Source of the DNA: Chitinophagaceae bacterium
GTDB lineage: Bacteria; Bacteroidota; Bacteroidia; Chitinophagales; UBA10324
Assembly: GCA_016717285.1 (NCBI GenBank)
Contig: JADKFU010000001.1
Span: forward strand, 682,001 to 746,000
Direction of reading: 5' to 3'
Length of the DNA: 64,000 bases
The notes under the pieces were generated by a model. It did no database searches, was not told where the DNA came from, and was given only the letters and a program-made list of their open reading frames with translations. The translations under genes were made by a program, and so were the position numbers. Below are positions 1-8,748 of this stretch, one piece after another (position 1 is the stretch's first letter; each line of letters starts with the position of its first letter).

Positions 1-117
1 AGAGAATAAGAAAATTAGTAGGAGCAAATGGTTTGTTCAGGATTTGCGGCTGAAACCTCTGTGTCCGGGACCAGGGGAGAATTTCGTGGGAAATAATTCA
101 CAGCCCGAATAAAAATT

Positions 118-151
118 AAAACCCGCCGGCAATTTTGCGGCGGGTTTTTTT
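118..151. terminator. strong intrinsic terminator
   Basis: An 11-bp perfect GC-rich stem (118-128 with 138-148) has a 9-nt loop. It is flanked by A residues on the left and followed by seven T residues on the right. It would end transcription entering from the left edge. Confidence 0.85.
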
Positions 152-181
152 ATGCGCGAAATAATGGACGGAAGCTGAATG

Positions 182-214
182 CCTCTGTGTCCCCTCCGGG
201 AGACACATAGAGGG
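182..214. repeat. imperfect palindrome
   Basis: The left arm CCTCTGTGTC and right arm GACACATAGAGG pair with a small bulge, and a CCC/GGG extension closes a short loop. The left arm repeats a word found at 56-66. There is no T-run, so it is not an obvious terminator; it could be a degraded mobile-repeat end. Confidence 0.4.
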
Positions 215-359
215 AGTAAGAGAAACAGCCGCTATAAGCGATGTTGCCCGCATCTCTACCTTTAACCAAAGGAAGATAAGAAAGGAATTTTTTCCTTACG
301 CAAGGGGCATGCGGATTTTGTAACTTGCTACAATGAGTTACAAACTTTAACATCTTACC

Positions 360-1370
360 ATGAAATCTTTTTTACCGCTTCTTTTCTACTTTACACTAAC
401 CGGTAAAGTTAATTCTCAAAATCTCGTACCCAATTTTTCCTTTGAAGAATTAGATACATGCCCAGACGAGCCGGACGAAATTCAAAAGGCAAATGGATGG
501 ACAAAATTTAGTGATCTGCTTTCAACTCCTGACTATTATAATTCATGTGCACCTGTAGGTTTCTTTAATGTTCCTTATAGCGGGAATGGGTATCAACAAG
601 CACATCGCAACTGTGATGCATACATTGGGATCGTAACGTTCGCTACTCCAACTAGCAATGACCGAGAATATGCAGGGATTCAGCTAACTCAACCCCTCAC
701 AATTGGTGAGAAATATTTTATCTCTTTCCATACAGTTATGGGAGAAGAAATATTAGGATCCAATCAGTTTGGTATGCCATCAAATGGCATTGGTATTAGG
801 CTGTCTACAATTGCTTATAATCCAACCAGCCCTTGTCCCGTAGATAATTTTGCTCATCTGCATGCTTCTCCCATTATTAATGATACTGTTAATTGGAATC
901 GAATTTCAGGAAGCATTATTGCAGATTCAGCGTACGACTATGTAATTATAGGAAATTTTAATGATGATGTACATACCGATACAATGCATTACAATTGTGA
1001 TTCTTGCCTGAATTACCTTAGCTACTACTACGTTGATGATATTTGTGTTACTACAGATTCTACGTTTGCCAACGGAGGAATAGATTCATTGCCTTGTGAT
1101 TTTGCAAGCGATGTGCAGCAAGTAGCTTTTGAGACTGATCTTCGAATTTTTCCCAATCCTGTTTTTGACTTACTAACGATCGAATTTAAGTACGATCATG
1201 AAGGAGTGATCATGCTTTATAATGCATTGGGGGAACAGGTTTTTTCAATGGTCATTGATAAGCAACGATCAGTGATAATAAACTTTACTAATTATCCTTC
1301 AGGAATATATTTTTTAAAAACCAGTGGTAAAGAAGATTTCATGTTTTCGAGTCTAATTCTAAAATCTTAA
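360..1370 (+). CDS. secreted protein with T9SS type A sorting domain
   Basis: This 336-residue protein opens with a signal peptide (hydrophobic residues 4-13, likely cleaved near Ser19-Gln20). It then reads NLVPNFSFEELDTCP, the start of a domain common at the N-terminus of exported Bacteroidota proteins, some of which carry OmpA tails. The middle is Cys-containing, beta-rich and otherwise unrecognised. From about residue 263 there is a T9SS type A tail with RIFPNP and a YPSGIYFLK strand near the end, so the protein should cross the outer membrane through the type IX system and be surface-anchored or released. The function of the middle domain is unknown. It is convergent with the transposase gene, separated by a hairpin-forming repeat. 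Confidence 0.85.
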   Translation: MKSFLPLLFYFTLTGKVNSQNLVPNFSFEELDTCPDEPDEIQKANGWTKFSDLLSTPDYYNSCAPVGFFNVPYSGNGYQQAHRNCDAYIGIVTFATPTSNDREYAGIQLTQPLTIGEKYFISFHTVMGEEILGSNQFGMPSNGIGIRLSTIAYNPTSPCPVDNFAHLHASPIINDTVNWNRISGSIIADSAYDYVIIGNFNDDVHTDTMHYNCDSCLNYLSYYYVDDICVTTDSTFANGGIDSLPCDFASDVQQVAFETDLRIFPNPVFDLLTIEFKYDHEGVIMLYNALGEQVFSMVIDKQRSVIINFTNYPSGIYFLKTSGKEDFMFSSLILKS

Positions 1371-1375
1371 ACCCC

Positions 1376-1423
1376 GACTGGCGCAAGTCTTAGTAAAGCC
1401 TTGAGGCAAGGAAGACTTGTGCC
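1376..1423 (+). repeat. REP-like hairpin repeat, copy 1 (beside RAYT)
   Basis: The arms 1380-1391 (GGCGCAAGTCTT) and 1412-1423 (AAGACTTGTGCC) pair over a 20-nt loop. Nearly the same sequence lies in inverted orientation on the other side of the transposase gene, so the two copies flank it. The copy also sits between two convergent genes, where it may end transcription. Confidence 0.75.
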
Positions 1424-1435
1424 TGCCAAATATTA

Positions 1436-1990
1436 CTACCAAAGCATATCAATTTTTAGTAACCCTTTTTCTCCAACATAGTCTGCCGCGCTGCTGTATA
1501 GATAATCTTCGGCCCGGAAAACAATGCCTGCTTCAACAGGATTTTGATGAATATAGACTACTTTTTGTTCGGTCATTGCGCTTGAAGTTAATTCAATAGG
1601 ATGATTGTCCTGCTGCCAGAATTGGAATTCTTTATTATTAGGATTTGCACTGCCTGCCTTACGAAAGCCACGTATCAACCATTCCTTTCTGCTTTCTTCC
1701 GCATTGTCTTTAATTACATGAATCAATTTCAACGCAGTAAATTTTTTCAAATCTCCTAATAAAAATGGAAGTGCTTTTCCCGGATCAGTTTTACTTATAA
1801 TTAAGTGAGCATGATTCGTCATCAACACATAGGCATGTACCTTCAAGCCCTTATTATCAATGCAATATTGCAAACCATCCAGCAGGATATCTTTGTAAAT
1901 CCGGCGGGTAAATACATCAATCCAGTTTACAACGGCAAAGGATACAAAGTACAATCCTTCAGGATTACGGAATTTATATTTCCTGCTCAT
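1436..1990 (-). CDS. REP-associated tyrosine transposase (RAYT, Y1/IS200-like)
   Basis: This 184-residue single-strand HUH transposase has the metal-binding motif at His60 and His62 (MTNHAHLII). The segment QKVVYIHQNP (around Tyr145) holds the probable catalytic tyrosine. FWQQDNHPIEL around 123-133 is also typical of RAYTs. The length matches the family, with no frameshift or internal stop, so it may be active. RAYTs act on REP hairpins near their own gene; matching repeats lie 12 bp past the stop and about 50 bp ahead of the start. Family members are usually single-copy and domesticated rather than true insertion sequences. Confidence 0.92.
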   Translation of the reverse strand: MSRKYKFRNPEGLYFVSFAVVNWIDVFTRRIYKDILLDGLQYCIDNKGLKVHAYVLMTNHAHLIISKTDPGKALPFLLGDLKKFTALKLIHVIKDNAEESRKEWLIRGFRKAGSANPNNKEFQFWQQDNHPIELTSSAMTEQKVVYIHQNPVEAGIVFRAEDYLYSSAADYVGEKGLLKIDMLW

Positions 1991-2041
1991 AATTCAATAC
2001 ACTTATACATTCGCATTAAATATAGAACAACTTAGATTTCT

Positions 2042-2088
2042 GCACAAGTCTTCCTTGCCTCAAAACGCTGCTAAGACTTGCGCCAGTT
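2042..2088 (-). repeat. REP-like hairpin repeat, copy 2 (inverted)
   Basis: Read on the minus strand this matches copy 1 over about 47 bp with only a few changes, confined mainly to the loop. The arms are 2042-2052 and 2073-2084. Together the copies form a REPIN-like inverted pair enclosing the transposase, here about 620 bp apart. Confidence 0.75.
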
Positions 2089-2107
2089 GCGAATCAACGG
2101 AAAAATA

Positions 2108-5100
2108 TTACCCCGGCGGAACCGATAATACGGCACCTTCTTTTTTTTCCATTTCCTGTTGCTCTTTTATCCGGCGCCGTTCCTCTTTCAGCTTTGCTCT
2201 CTCTTCATCTTTCTGAAACAAGTCTTTAAATTTATTGAATTCACGCTTATAGGAAAGTGCAACACCGTTTTTGGTCTTATACTTCTCATCAACCACATCA
2301 TACTGGCTTTTGCTGAATGCTTTTCCACTCAGTCTTCCATCAGGCGTAATCTTATAGTCCACGGAAAAATCTCCGGCCACATTGGTGGATCCTGCATTGG
2401 TGGGTGCTGTGCTGTTCGCGCCTGCAAAATCAAAATTGCCTCCGGCCTCGAGTGCTAAACGGTCATTTAAAAAACGCTTGGTCAACGCAACTTCCAGTTC
2501 ATTTCTTTTTGTAAGATCATTGGGATTTGTGGAGTTCAGCTTTGCTTCATACGATTGATAATTGAAATTGAAATCAATGTCGTTACGGATTTGAGAAGTC
2601 CAGTAGCTGAGCTGATTCAATAAAAATTCACTCACACTGTTATTTACATCTGAGCCGATGCTTTGATTGCCTGAGCCTGCCGTAGTTGGCAAAAAGCGGT
2701 TTAGAATAAGGAGTCCGAAGACTTGTTTGTTCAACTCGCTTTCATCCTGTTTTACTTTTTGAACCTGCTGATATGCGGCGCTGCTGAGCGCTGTTTCATC
2801 CGGCAGCATGATGTCAAAAGTAACATCAGGCAGCAGCAACGATCCGCTCAGCTTCAGGGCAACCCGCACGGGCACATGACGTTGAAGGTCTTTTATTTCC
2901 TGGTCGGAAAATGCAATACCTGAACCAACAGCCAAATCATACACTGAAGCTTTTGTAGAATAGATAGCATCGATATCAATTTGCGCTTCATACGGATCGC
3001 CTGTCCAGGAAATGGTGCCACCTTCATCAATCGTAAAAAATTTATTGAAGAAATTCTGCAGCGTAAACAGGTAATCACCTTGTTCAATGGTATAAGTGCC
3101 ATACATATTGAAATCACCTTTTGGGTCAATTTCCATTCTGATATTACCATTGCCTGTGCCTGAAATAATATCACCTGCTTTTTGATCGAAGATGATTTTG
3201 ATTTTGGCAGCAGGTGTAATGTCCATATCAAAGTTCAATGTTAATCCCTGCAGCAGATCGCCAGCAGCAGCGGAATAGCTTATAGTATCATTGCCGCGTT
3301 TCATGTACCTGATGAATGAACGATCGCCAATAGTGGCCCCGGAATTAATCGGCACAGAAATGTCGGTGCCCTGCATCGACGTTACGCTTGCGCGGATTTC
3401 CATATTTTCAACCGGACCTAAAAACTGAATGATGCCCGAGGCCTCGGCCGTGCCATAAAAAAGCTTGTTGTCTTTCTCCGTTGTTTTTAATGCCTGTATG
3501 CGGGCAGTGTTTACGGTGAGATCAAACGTAAAATCCCTCAGATGATCATGCATGATTTGACCATGCGCACTTGCTACATCATCATTAGCGTCCATCAATT
3601 TCATTTTCCCGATGTCGATATTGTTGGCATTAAAGGTTAGCGTTTCATTATAGGTTTTATAAGTCGTTTGCAAATAATCCACCTTGAGCGTTAAAAATGG
3701 AATATCGAGTTTGCCTGTCAGCTCTGGATTTTCCGGTGTTCCTGATAAGTGCAGCACACCTTCTGTTGAACCGTTTGTATTAGAAAAAAAACCGGGTAAA
3801 AGTGTTTCAAAGAAGCTCAGGTCAAACCTTCTGATGTCAAGATTGAAGTTCATTTTATCAAGCGGCTTGCGTGGAAAGTAAGAACCATCCACCCGTACAT
3901 CATAGTTAGCATCAGTAATCAAAAGTTGCGCGGTTACCTGGTCATCTTCAGGAATATACCCCATGTTAATTGCGGCTTCAGCAATGTTTCTTCCGTTCAC
4001 CGTAAACTTCTGCAACACTGTGTTGGCTTGCAAACGCGGTGAGTGAAATACATTCAGCACTTCGAGATTGCCGGAGAGTTTTCCATCAATATCAAAGTCA
4101 GGTATCTTGACAAAGTGATACAGATCTGCAACCGGTAAATTGTAAAAGTCAAAATGAAGATTGGTTGCCCGCGGTCTCAGGTTGACGTTAGAGATGGTGA
4201 TTGATTGACTGTCGTGACTTAATGTGAACTGATTGAACCGTAACCGTTCGTCGGAATAACTGATGATATTGTCACGGGAAACGTTCCATTGTTGTGCATT
4301 TAATACGAGGTCTGATGGCAACACTTTCATGGTAAAGCCAGCCGTATCACCCGTAATTAAAGCATGCAGATCCATGTAAGTATTCCCGGTAAGGTTGGCA
4401 CCTGAAAGTTTTAAATTCGCTGAATCACCTGAAACTTTTGCTTCAAATGCAGGATGTATTATGGACATGCTGTCGCCAATTTGCAGGTCGCTGGAAATTA
4501 CGTTGAACTGAAATTGTTGGTTCACTGTGTTGGCTTCAATAGCTAACGTATCGATGAAAAGACTTTGAAAATGTAAAGATGGAATCGTGCCTGCAAAAGC
4601 AATTGAATTGCTGAATGAATTAAAGTGACCGTGAACTATGCTTTCACTTAAGCCACTCCAACGCGGAAAAAAGAAACGGAGCTCGCCGGAAACATCATTG
4701 AGTTGGATATCAAAATCAAAATCCTGCAGTACCGGTTGTGATTCCCTATCAAGTGGCAAAGAAGGAAAGTAGTGATCCATCATCGATAAAAAGGCATTCG
4801 GTAATTTGGTGAGCGCAAATTTTCCATCGAAGGTTGCCCTGCCGGCATCTGCGTTAAGCAGAAAGTGCCTGTTACCACCAGCTTCATTAATATTCAAAAA
4901 AACAGAGTCTAAGTTTAAGGTTTGTCCGGGTTTTGAAAAAGTGGTATTAATGGCTATCGCATAACCGATAAAATTATCGATGTTATCACCTCTCATGTTC
5001 ATATCAAGCTGGGAGCTTACAACATAAGCGCTGTCAGTAATATGCAGATTATTCAGCCTGGCATTGTTGATGGCGGCATGGAAATCATAAACAGGCATTA

Positions 5101-6898
5101 TTTCGTTAAAGTCAACCAGGCCTGTGAAATCAAGATTCAGGTTCTCATCATTTAATTTCACTTTCCCGGTGAAAAGTTTTTTGGTGAAAGTTCCATCAAC
5201 CATCAGGTGCTGATAATTATAACCGTTGAATTGCAGTTGCTGCACTTCACCATTCATCACCGCATCAAGATGGTCGATCCGCAAGCCGGTTCCTTGCACT
5301 TTTGTGTTGAAACTGATAGTGCCAAGCAAACTATCCGCGTTCGCATAATTGCCGATATCAAATTGTGTTGCAGCTATATTTCCTGAATAGGATGCACTGG
5401 AATAGTGCTCATTAAATTTCATATTCAGATCGGAGCTGAGCTGGCCGATCTTTGAATTCATCACGCCATAGGCCACAAAGTCGTTTAAGAAACCGGTGAA
5501 GGAACCGGTAAAATCAACTGTGCCTAACTTGTTGAATTCCTTCGGGAGATTCAGTCCTTTAACGAATGAAGTCACATCACCGGCACTGGTGACCAATTGA
5601 TCTACTTTCAGGTCAATGAATGTAGCGTCTGTCTCTGGTAATCCCTTAATGTCAATATTTCCGTTAAACCTCGAAAGTGAAGCGGTTTGCAGTTTCACGT
5701 CTTTACCTTTCAGATTGTCAAGTGGTCCATGAAAACTACCGGTTGTAATAACTGTTCCTGAAAGTGCATTTACCTGCGGCATAAAGAAGGCAATGTCTTT
5801 TAAGGAAACGGTTGCTTCCTTCAATACCGCTTTCATTGTTACCCTTGAATTATAATCGAAGAAAGCATGAAAATTTGTGTAGCTCATCGAAAAGAAATTA
5901 TTGATAGCGCTGTTGGGTGTTTCAATTTTAAGTTGATCAGCAACGGCTGCTGAAGGCGTTACCGTTGCAAGGCCTTCGAGGTGTTTAACAACGAAGCCTG
6001 ATCTTTCAATAAAACTGATGTCATTGATTTTCGCCTTGATCGTATCGAGCACAAACGATCCGTTTTGGAATTCAACGTTCAGGTGTTTATACAACTGGTG
6101 AAAACCATCGAACCGTTCATTAATCACCGGCTCAGTCATATCGTCAAACTGAAACTGAGAATCGACAAACCGGAAACTTGATACAAAAAACTGAAGGGGC
6201 TTGGTATTTAAGTGAACGATTGCTGTATCATCAATGGACAGCGTATCGTTTGGATCAATGAACCGTTCTAATTTGGCAATTTTTAAATCGGCATTTTTAA
6301 AGGTGATGTCATGCACCGCAATTATAGAAGTTGCTAAGTCAAGTTGTTTAACGTCAATCTTTAAATCAGGCAGTCTGAAATCCAGTCGAATGTCGTTGTA
6401 TTCATCCAGCATCAGGAAGTGTAACCGGCTAAGAATTACCGCGCCAAGATCCAGTTGAGGAGGAGTCGTTTCAATAGGCGAAGGAGTTTTCGTGCTGAAG
6501 GCATCAACAATAAACTGGTAATTAAATGCTTCGCCGTCTTTCGGATTGTGGAGGAATACATTTGCGTTGTCCAGCACAATTTTTTTGATAACATATTTTC
6601 TCTGCAGCAGATCAATTAATCCGAGTGTAACATCAATGGTTTGAGCAGCAAACAATGTGTCTTTATTCAGGTCTCTCACCAGCACATCATGCAGCACCAG
6701 GTGATCAAACATTCGAAAGTTGACGCTGCCAATCCTGATTTCAGTATGCAGTTTATTGGAGAAATAGCTTACGATCTTATCCCCGACATAACTTTGAAAT
6801 TTCGGATTGTCAATTTTTGCGGACAGTATTCCGGTAAGCACCAGGAACACACCCAGCACCAACATTACTATATTTCCAAACTGGCGCAAAATGCTCAA
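2108..6898 (-). CDS. tamB: TamB-like translocation/assembly module protein (AsmA-like superfamily)
   Basis: This 1596-residue inner-membrane-anchored protein has an N-terminal signal anchor (about residues 8-27). A very long repetitive beta-rich region follows and fits the hydrophobic-groove, bridge-like fold of the TamB/YhdP/AsmA superfamily. The last ~400 residues are the TamB (DUF490) domain, ending in a charged Lys/Glu tail. In Proteobacteria TamB pairs with an outer-membrane partner and supports lipid transfer or protein assembly across the periplasm; the same is inferred here. The start is a TTG: no earlier ATG exists after an in-frame TAA, and the first internal ATG (residue 12) would cut into the membrane anchor. 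It is divergent from tsaD, and no TamA partner lies in the window. Confidence 0.88.
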   Translation of the reverse strand: MSILRQFGNIVMLVLGVFLVLTGILSAKIDNPKFQSYVGDKIVSYFSNKLHTEIRIGSVNFRMFDHLVLHDVLVRDLNKDTLFAAQTIDVTLGLIDLLQRKYVIKKIVLDNANVFLHNPKDGEAFNYQFIVDAFSTKTPSPIETTPPQLDLGAVILSRLHFLMLDEYNDIRLDFRLPDLKIDVKQLDLATSIIAVHDITFKNADLKIAKLERFIDPNDTLSIDDTAIVHLNTKPLQFFVSSFRFVDSQFQFDDMTEPVINERFDGFHQLYKHLNVEFQNGSFVLDTIKAKINDISFIERSGFVVKHLEGLATVTPSAAVADQLKIETPNSAINNFFSMSYTNFHAFFDYNSRVTMKAVLKEATVSLKDIAFFMPQVNALSGTVITTGSFHGPLDNLKGKDVKLQTASLSRFNGNIDIKGLPETDATFIDLKVDQLVTSAGDVTSFVKGLNLPKEFNKLGTVDFTGSFTGFLNDFVAYGVMNSKIGQLSSDLNMKFNEHYSSASYSGNIAATQFDIGNYANADSLLGTISFNTKVQGTGLRIDHLDAVMNGEVQQLQFNGYNYQHLMVDGTFTKKLFTGKVKLNDENLNLDFTGLVDFNEIMPVYDFHAAINNARLNNLHITDSAYVVSSQLDMNMRGDNIDNFIGYAIAINTTFSKPGQTLNLDSVFLNINEAGGNRHFLLNADAGRATFDGKFALTKLPNAFLSMMDHYFPSLPLDRESQPVLQDFDFDIQLNDVSGELRFFFPRWSGLSESIVHGHFNSFSNSIAFAGTIPSLHFQSLFIDTLAIEANTVNQQFQFNVISSDLQIGDSMSIIHPAFEAKVSGDSANLKLSGANLTGNTYMDLHALITGDTAGFTMKVLPSDLVLNAQQWNVSRDNIISYSDERLRFNQFTLSHDSQSITISNVNLRPRATNLHFDFYNLPVADLYHFVKIPDFDIDGKLSGNLEVLNVFHSPRLQANTVLQKFTVNGRNIAEAAINMGYIPEDDQVTAQLLITDANYDVRVDGSYFPRKPLDKMNFNLDIRRFDLSFFETLLPGFFSNTNGSTEGVLHLSGTPENPELTGKLDIPFLTLKVDYLQTTYKTYNETLTFNANNIDIGKMKLMDANDDVASAHGQIMHDHLRDFTFDLTVNTARIQALKTTEKDNKLFYGTAEASGIIQFLGPVENMEIRASVTSMQGTDISVPINSGATIGDRSFIRYMKRGNDTISYSAAAGDLLQGLTLNFDMDITPAAKIKIIFDQKAGDIISGTGNGNIRMEIDPKGDFNMYGTYTIEQGDYLFTLQNFFNKFFTIDEGGTISWTGDPYEAQIDIDAIYSTKASVYDLAVGSGIAFSDQEIKDLQRHVPVRVALKLSGSLLLPDVTFDIMLPDETALSSAAYQQVQKVKQDESELNKQVFGLLILNRFLPTTAGSGNQSIGSDVNNSVSEFLLNQLSYWTSQIRNDIDFNFNYQSYEAKLNSTNPNDLTKRNELEVALTKRFLNDRLALEAGGNFDFAGANSTAPTNAGSTNVAGDFSVDYKITPDGRLSGKAFSKSQYDVVDEKYKTKNGVALSYKREFNKFKDLFQKDEERAKLKEERRRIKEQQEMEKKEGAVLSVPPG

Positions 6899-6947
6899 AC
6901 CTGCGAGGGATAAGTGTTTCAGACGTTGTTAAAAAACGCTTCTGTGT

Positions 6948-6997
6948 TCATCCATGTTTCCGTTGTAAAAAATAATTTGTCATGGAAACAGGGATGA
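6948..6997. repeat. inverted repeat between tamB and tsaD
   Basis: The arms 6948-6961 and 6984-6997 match at 13 of 14 positions when one is reversed and complemented, with a 22-nt A/T-rich spacer. No T-run follows on either strand, so it is more likely an operator or structured leader than a terminator. It lies about 50 bp from the tamB start and 150 bp from tsaD. Confidence 0.55.
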
Positions 6998-7117
6998 GTA
7001 CGGAACATGAAATGAAAACTTAAGCGTTGGCAGCGTGCTTGCAATTACTTTTTTTAACAGATATTATCTGCAAAATGAATTTTAAACACACTCTCATTGA
7101 TAGACAAAATTACGGCT

Positions 7118-7125
7118 TATTTTTG
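7118..7125 (+). promoter_or_regulatory. Bacteroidota -7 promoter element for tsaD
   Basis: TATTTTTG matches TAnnTTTG exactly and lies 19 bases ahead of the ATG at 7145. It sits inside the longer reading frame that begins at 7097, so it argues for the later start. A TTGA near 7097-7100 is a weak -33 candidate. Confidence 0.65.
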
Positions 7126-7144
7126 CAAACATCCTGCCTGCCTG

Positions 7145-8152
7145 ATGCCTGTTTACCTGCTTGCTATAGAATCTTCCTGCGATGAAACATCGGCCGCCAT
7201 ATTATGCGATGGAAAAATATTGTCGAATATCATTGCATCACAGCCGGTGCATGGACAATATGGCGGTGTGGTCCCTGAACTTGCCAGCCGTGCGCATATC
7301 GTAAACATCGTTCCTGTGGTGCATGAAGCGTTGCAAAGTGCAGGAATAAAAAAAGAACAGTTGTCTGCAGTGGCCTTTACTGCAGGTCCCGGACTGATGG
7401 GTTCCTTGTTGGTTGGAAGCTCTTTTGCGAAGGCACTTGCACTTGCCCTTGATGTCCCGCTTATTTCAGTACATCACATGCATGCACATGTTTTGGCACA
7501 TTTTATTGAAGACCCAAAACCAACCTTCCCGTTTTTATGCCTGACCGTTTCAGGTGGTCATACACAGATTGTTTTGGTGAAGAGTTATTCCCAAATGAAT
7601 GTTATTGGTGAAACGATTGATGATGCAGCAGGAGAGGCCTTTGATAAAACAGCGAAGTTGTTGCAGCTCCCATATCCGGGCGGACCGCTGATAGATAAAT
7701 ATGCAGCACAAGGTGATCAGCTTGCTTACAAGTTTCCGGAGCCGAATATTCCGGGTCTTGATTTTAGCTTCAGTGGATTAAAAACTTCTATTCTTTATTT
7801 TCTTCGTGACCAATTGAATAAAGATCCGCTCTTTGTTGAAAAAAATTTAACTGATATCTGTGCATCGGTACAGTACCGCATTGTTACCATTCTGCTTAAT
7901 AAACTGGCGCGGGCTGCTGATCAATACAACATTCACGAAGTGGCAATTGCCGGTGGTGTAGCTGCAAACTCCGGACTTCGCCTTGAGCTTACTGCAGTTG
8001 CAGCAAAAAACGGATGGAATATTTTCATTCCTTCATTAGAATATTGCACTGATAATGCTGCCATGATTGCGATGGCTGCCTGGTATAAATTTCTTGCTAA
8101 AGACTTTGTACCACTTGATGCGGCTCCATCTCCGGGATTATTATGGCAATGA
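7145..8152 (+). CDS. tsaD: tRNA N6-adenosine threonylcarbamoyltransferase TsaD
   Basis: TsaD transfers the threonylcarbamoyl group to A37 of ANN-decoding tRNAs (t6A) together with TsaB/TsaE. The Kae1 signature IESSCDETS lies at residues 8-16, the metal-ligand histidines His111 and His115 lie in the HHMHAHVLAH segment, and GGVAANSGLR is present near the C-terminus. With the ATG at 7145 the protein is 335 residues, the usual length. The frame can be read 16 codons further upstream, but that extension has no family counterpart and contains the -7 promoter word. It begins a plus-strand run of five genes, overlapping only the longest possible frame of the next one. Confidence 0.96.
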   Translation: MPVYLLAIESSCDETSAAILCDGKILSNIIASQPVHGQYGGVVPELASRAHIVNIVPVVHEALQSAGIKKEQLSAVAFTAGPGLMGSLLVGSSFAKALALALDVPLISVHHMHAHVLAHFIEDPKPTFPFLCLTVSGGHTQIVLVKSYSQMNVIGETIDDAAGEAFDKTAKLLQLPYPGGPLIDKYAAQGDQLAYKFPEPNIPGLDFSFSGLKTSILYFLRDQLNKDPLFVEKNLTDICASVQYRIVTILLNKLARAADQYNIHEVAIAGGVAANSGLRLELTAVAAKNGWNIFIPSLEYCTDNAAMIAMAAWYKFLAKDFVPLDAAPSPGLLWQ

Positions 8153-8180
8153 ACAATCTTATAATCGAAGGAAAAGAACT

Positions 8181-8188
8181 TATTTTTG
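8181..8188 (+). promoter_or_regulatory. Bacteroidota -7 promoter element for the DUF1573 gene
   Basis: TATTTTTG is an exact TAnnTTTG match, 26 bases ahead of the ATG at 8215. It suggests that the genes from here to def can be transcribed separately from tsaD, and it fixes the start of the DUF1573 gene. Confidence 0.6.
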
Positions 8189-8214
8189 CGCCTGGCAAAT
8201 TAAATGAGTTTTAT

Positions 8215-8748
8215 ATGAACGAAAACATAAAAACTTTCTCACTTGTTGTGATTACCATTTGTGTATTCATAATGACTGTAATTGACATATTGGATATGAT
8301 GCAGGATCGCGCAGAGCAGTTTGATGCGCACACCTCCTTGAATACGTCATCGGCTGCCGACCCAAATTCATTTCCTCCGGCACCACCCGAATCATCAACT
8401 TCCATTATTCCTCCACTAGGTGATCAGCCAATTACTTCCATTCATTTTGAAGAAATGAGCCACGATTTTGGCGATATGATGAAGGGTGATGTTGTTAATT
8501 ATTCTTTCAGGTTTAAGAATACGGGTTCAAGTCCTTTACTTATTTCCAATGCCCATGGTTCTTGCGGTTGCACTATTCCATCGTATCCGAAAGAACCCAT
8601 CGCACCTGGTGCAGAAGCTAATATTGAAGTTCAATTTAACAGTGCTGGAAAAGAAGGCTTACAGAATAAAAGTATTTCGGTTACAGCCAATACGGAACCA
8701 CGGCAAACGGTGCTCTCCATTACAGCTAACGTGAATAAGAAAGAATGA
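8215..8748 (+). CDS. DUF1573 protein with N-terminal membrane anchor
   Basis: This 177-residue protein has an N-terminal hydrophobic stretch (about residues 8-22), then a Pro/Ser-rich linker. A DUF1573 Ig-like domain follows, with DFGDMMKGD and the hallmark SCGCT near residues 110-120. DUF1573 domains are beta-sandwiches related to ASPM/SPD-2/Hydin folds and common in exported Bacteroidota proteins; their job is not established. The frame is open 24 codons further up, overlapping tsaD, but a -7 promoter word lies in that stretch, so the ATG at 8215 is preferred. The stop overlaps the next start (ATGA), suggesting translational coupling to the prenyltransferase. Two secreted paralogues lie at 15.3-16.3 kb. 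Confidence 0.82.
   Translation: MNENIKTFSLVVITICVFIMTVIDILDMMQDRAEQFDAHTSLNTSSAADPNSFPPAPPESSTSIIPPLGDQPITSIHFEEMSHDFGDMMKGDVVNYSFRFKNTGSSPLLISNAHGSCGCTIPSYPKEPIAPGAEANIEVQFNSAGKEGLQNKSISVTANTEPRQTVLSITANVNKKE

Larger units (their letters stand above)
1..359. other. 5' edge, no gene I can support
   Basis: A frame open from base 2 to a TAA at 110-112 could be the last 36 codons of a plus-strand gene cut by the window edge. It ends just before a strong terminator, which is the only support; I do not recognise the residues. The 67-codon minus-strand frame behind it lies over the terminator arm and a palindrome and is probably noise. The word CCTCTGTGTCC occurs at 56-66 and again at 182-192. No promoter word was found ahead of the gene starting at 360. 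Confidence 0.4.

Noticed and set aside
150..353. 67-codon minus-strand frame at the left edge
   Set aside because: Overlies the terminator arm and a palindrome; no family features and no promoter word.
1436..1990. Insertion sequence with target-site duplication
   Set aside because: The protein is a RAYT and the flanking repeats are inverted hairpins; no direct target duplication was seen and such genes are usually domesticated.
2108..6898. Very long adhesin instead of TamB
   Set aside because: N-terminal signal anchor, no sorting tail, and the C-terminal TamB domain pattern fit TamB.
7097..7144. 16-codon N-terminal extension of TsaD
   Set aside because: Not part of the family and contains the -7 promoter word at 7118-7125.
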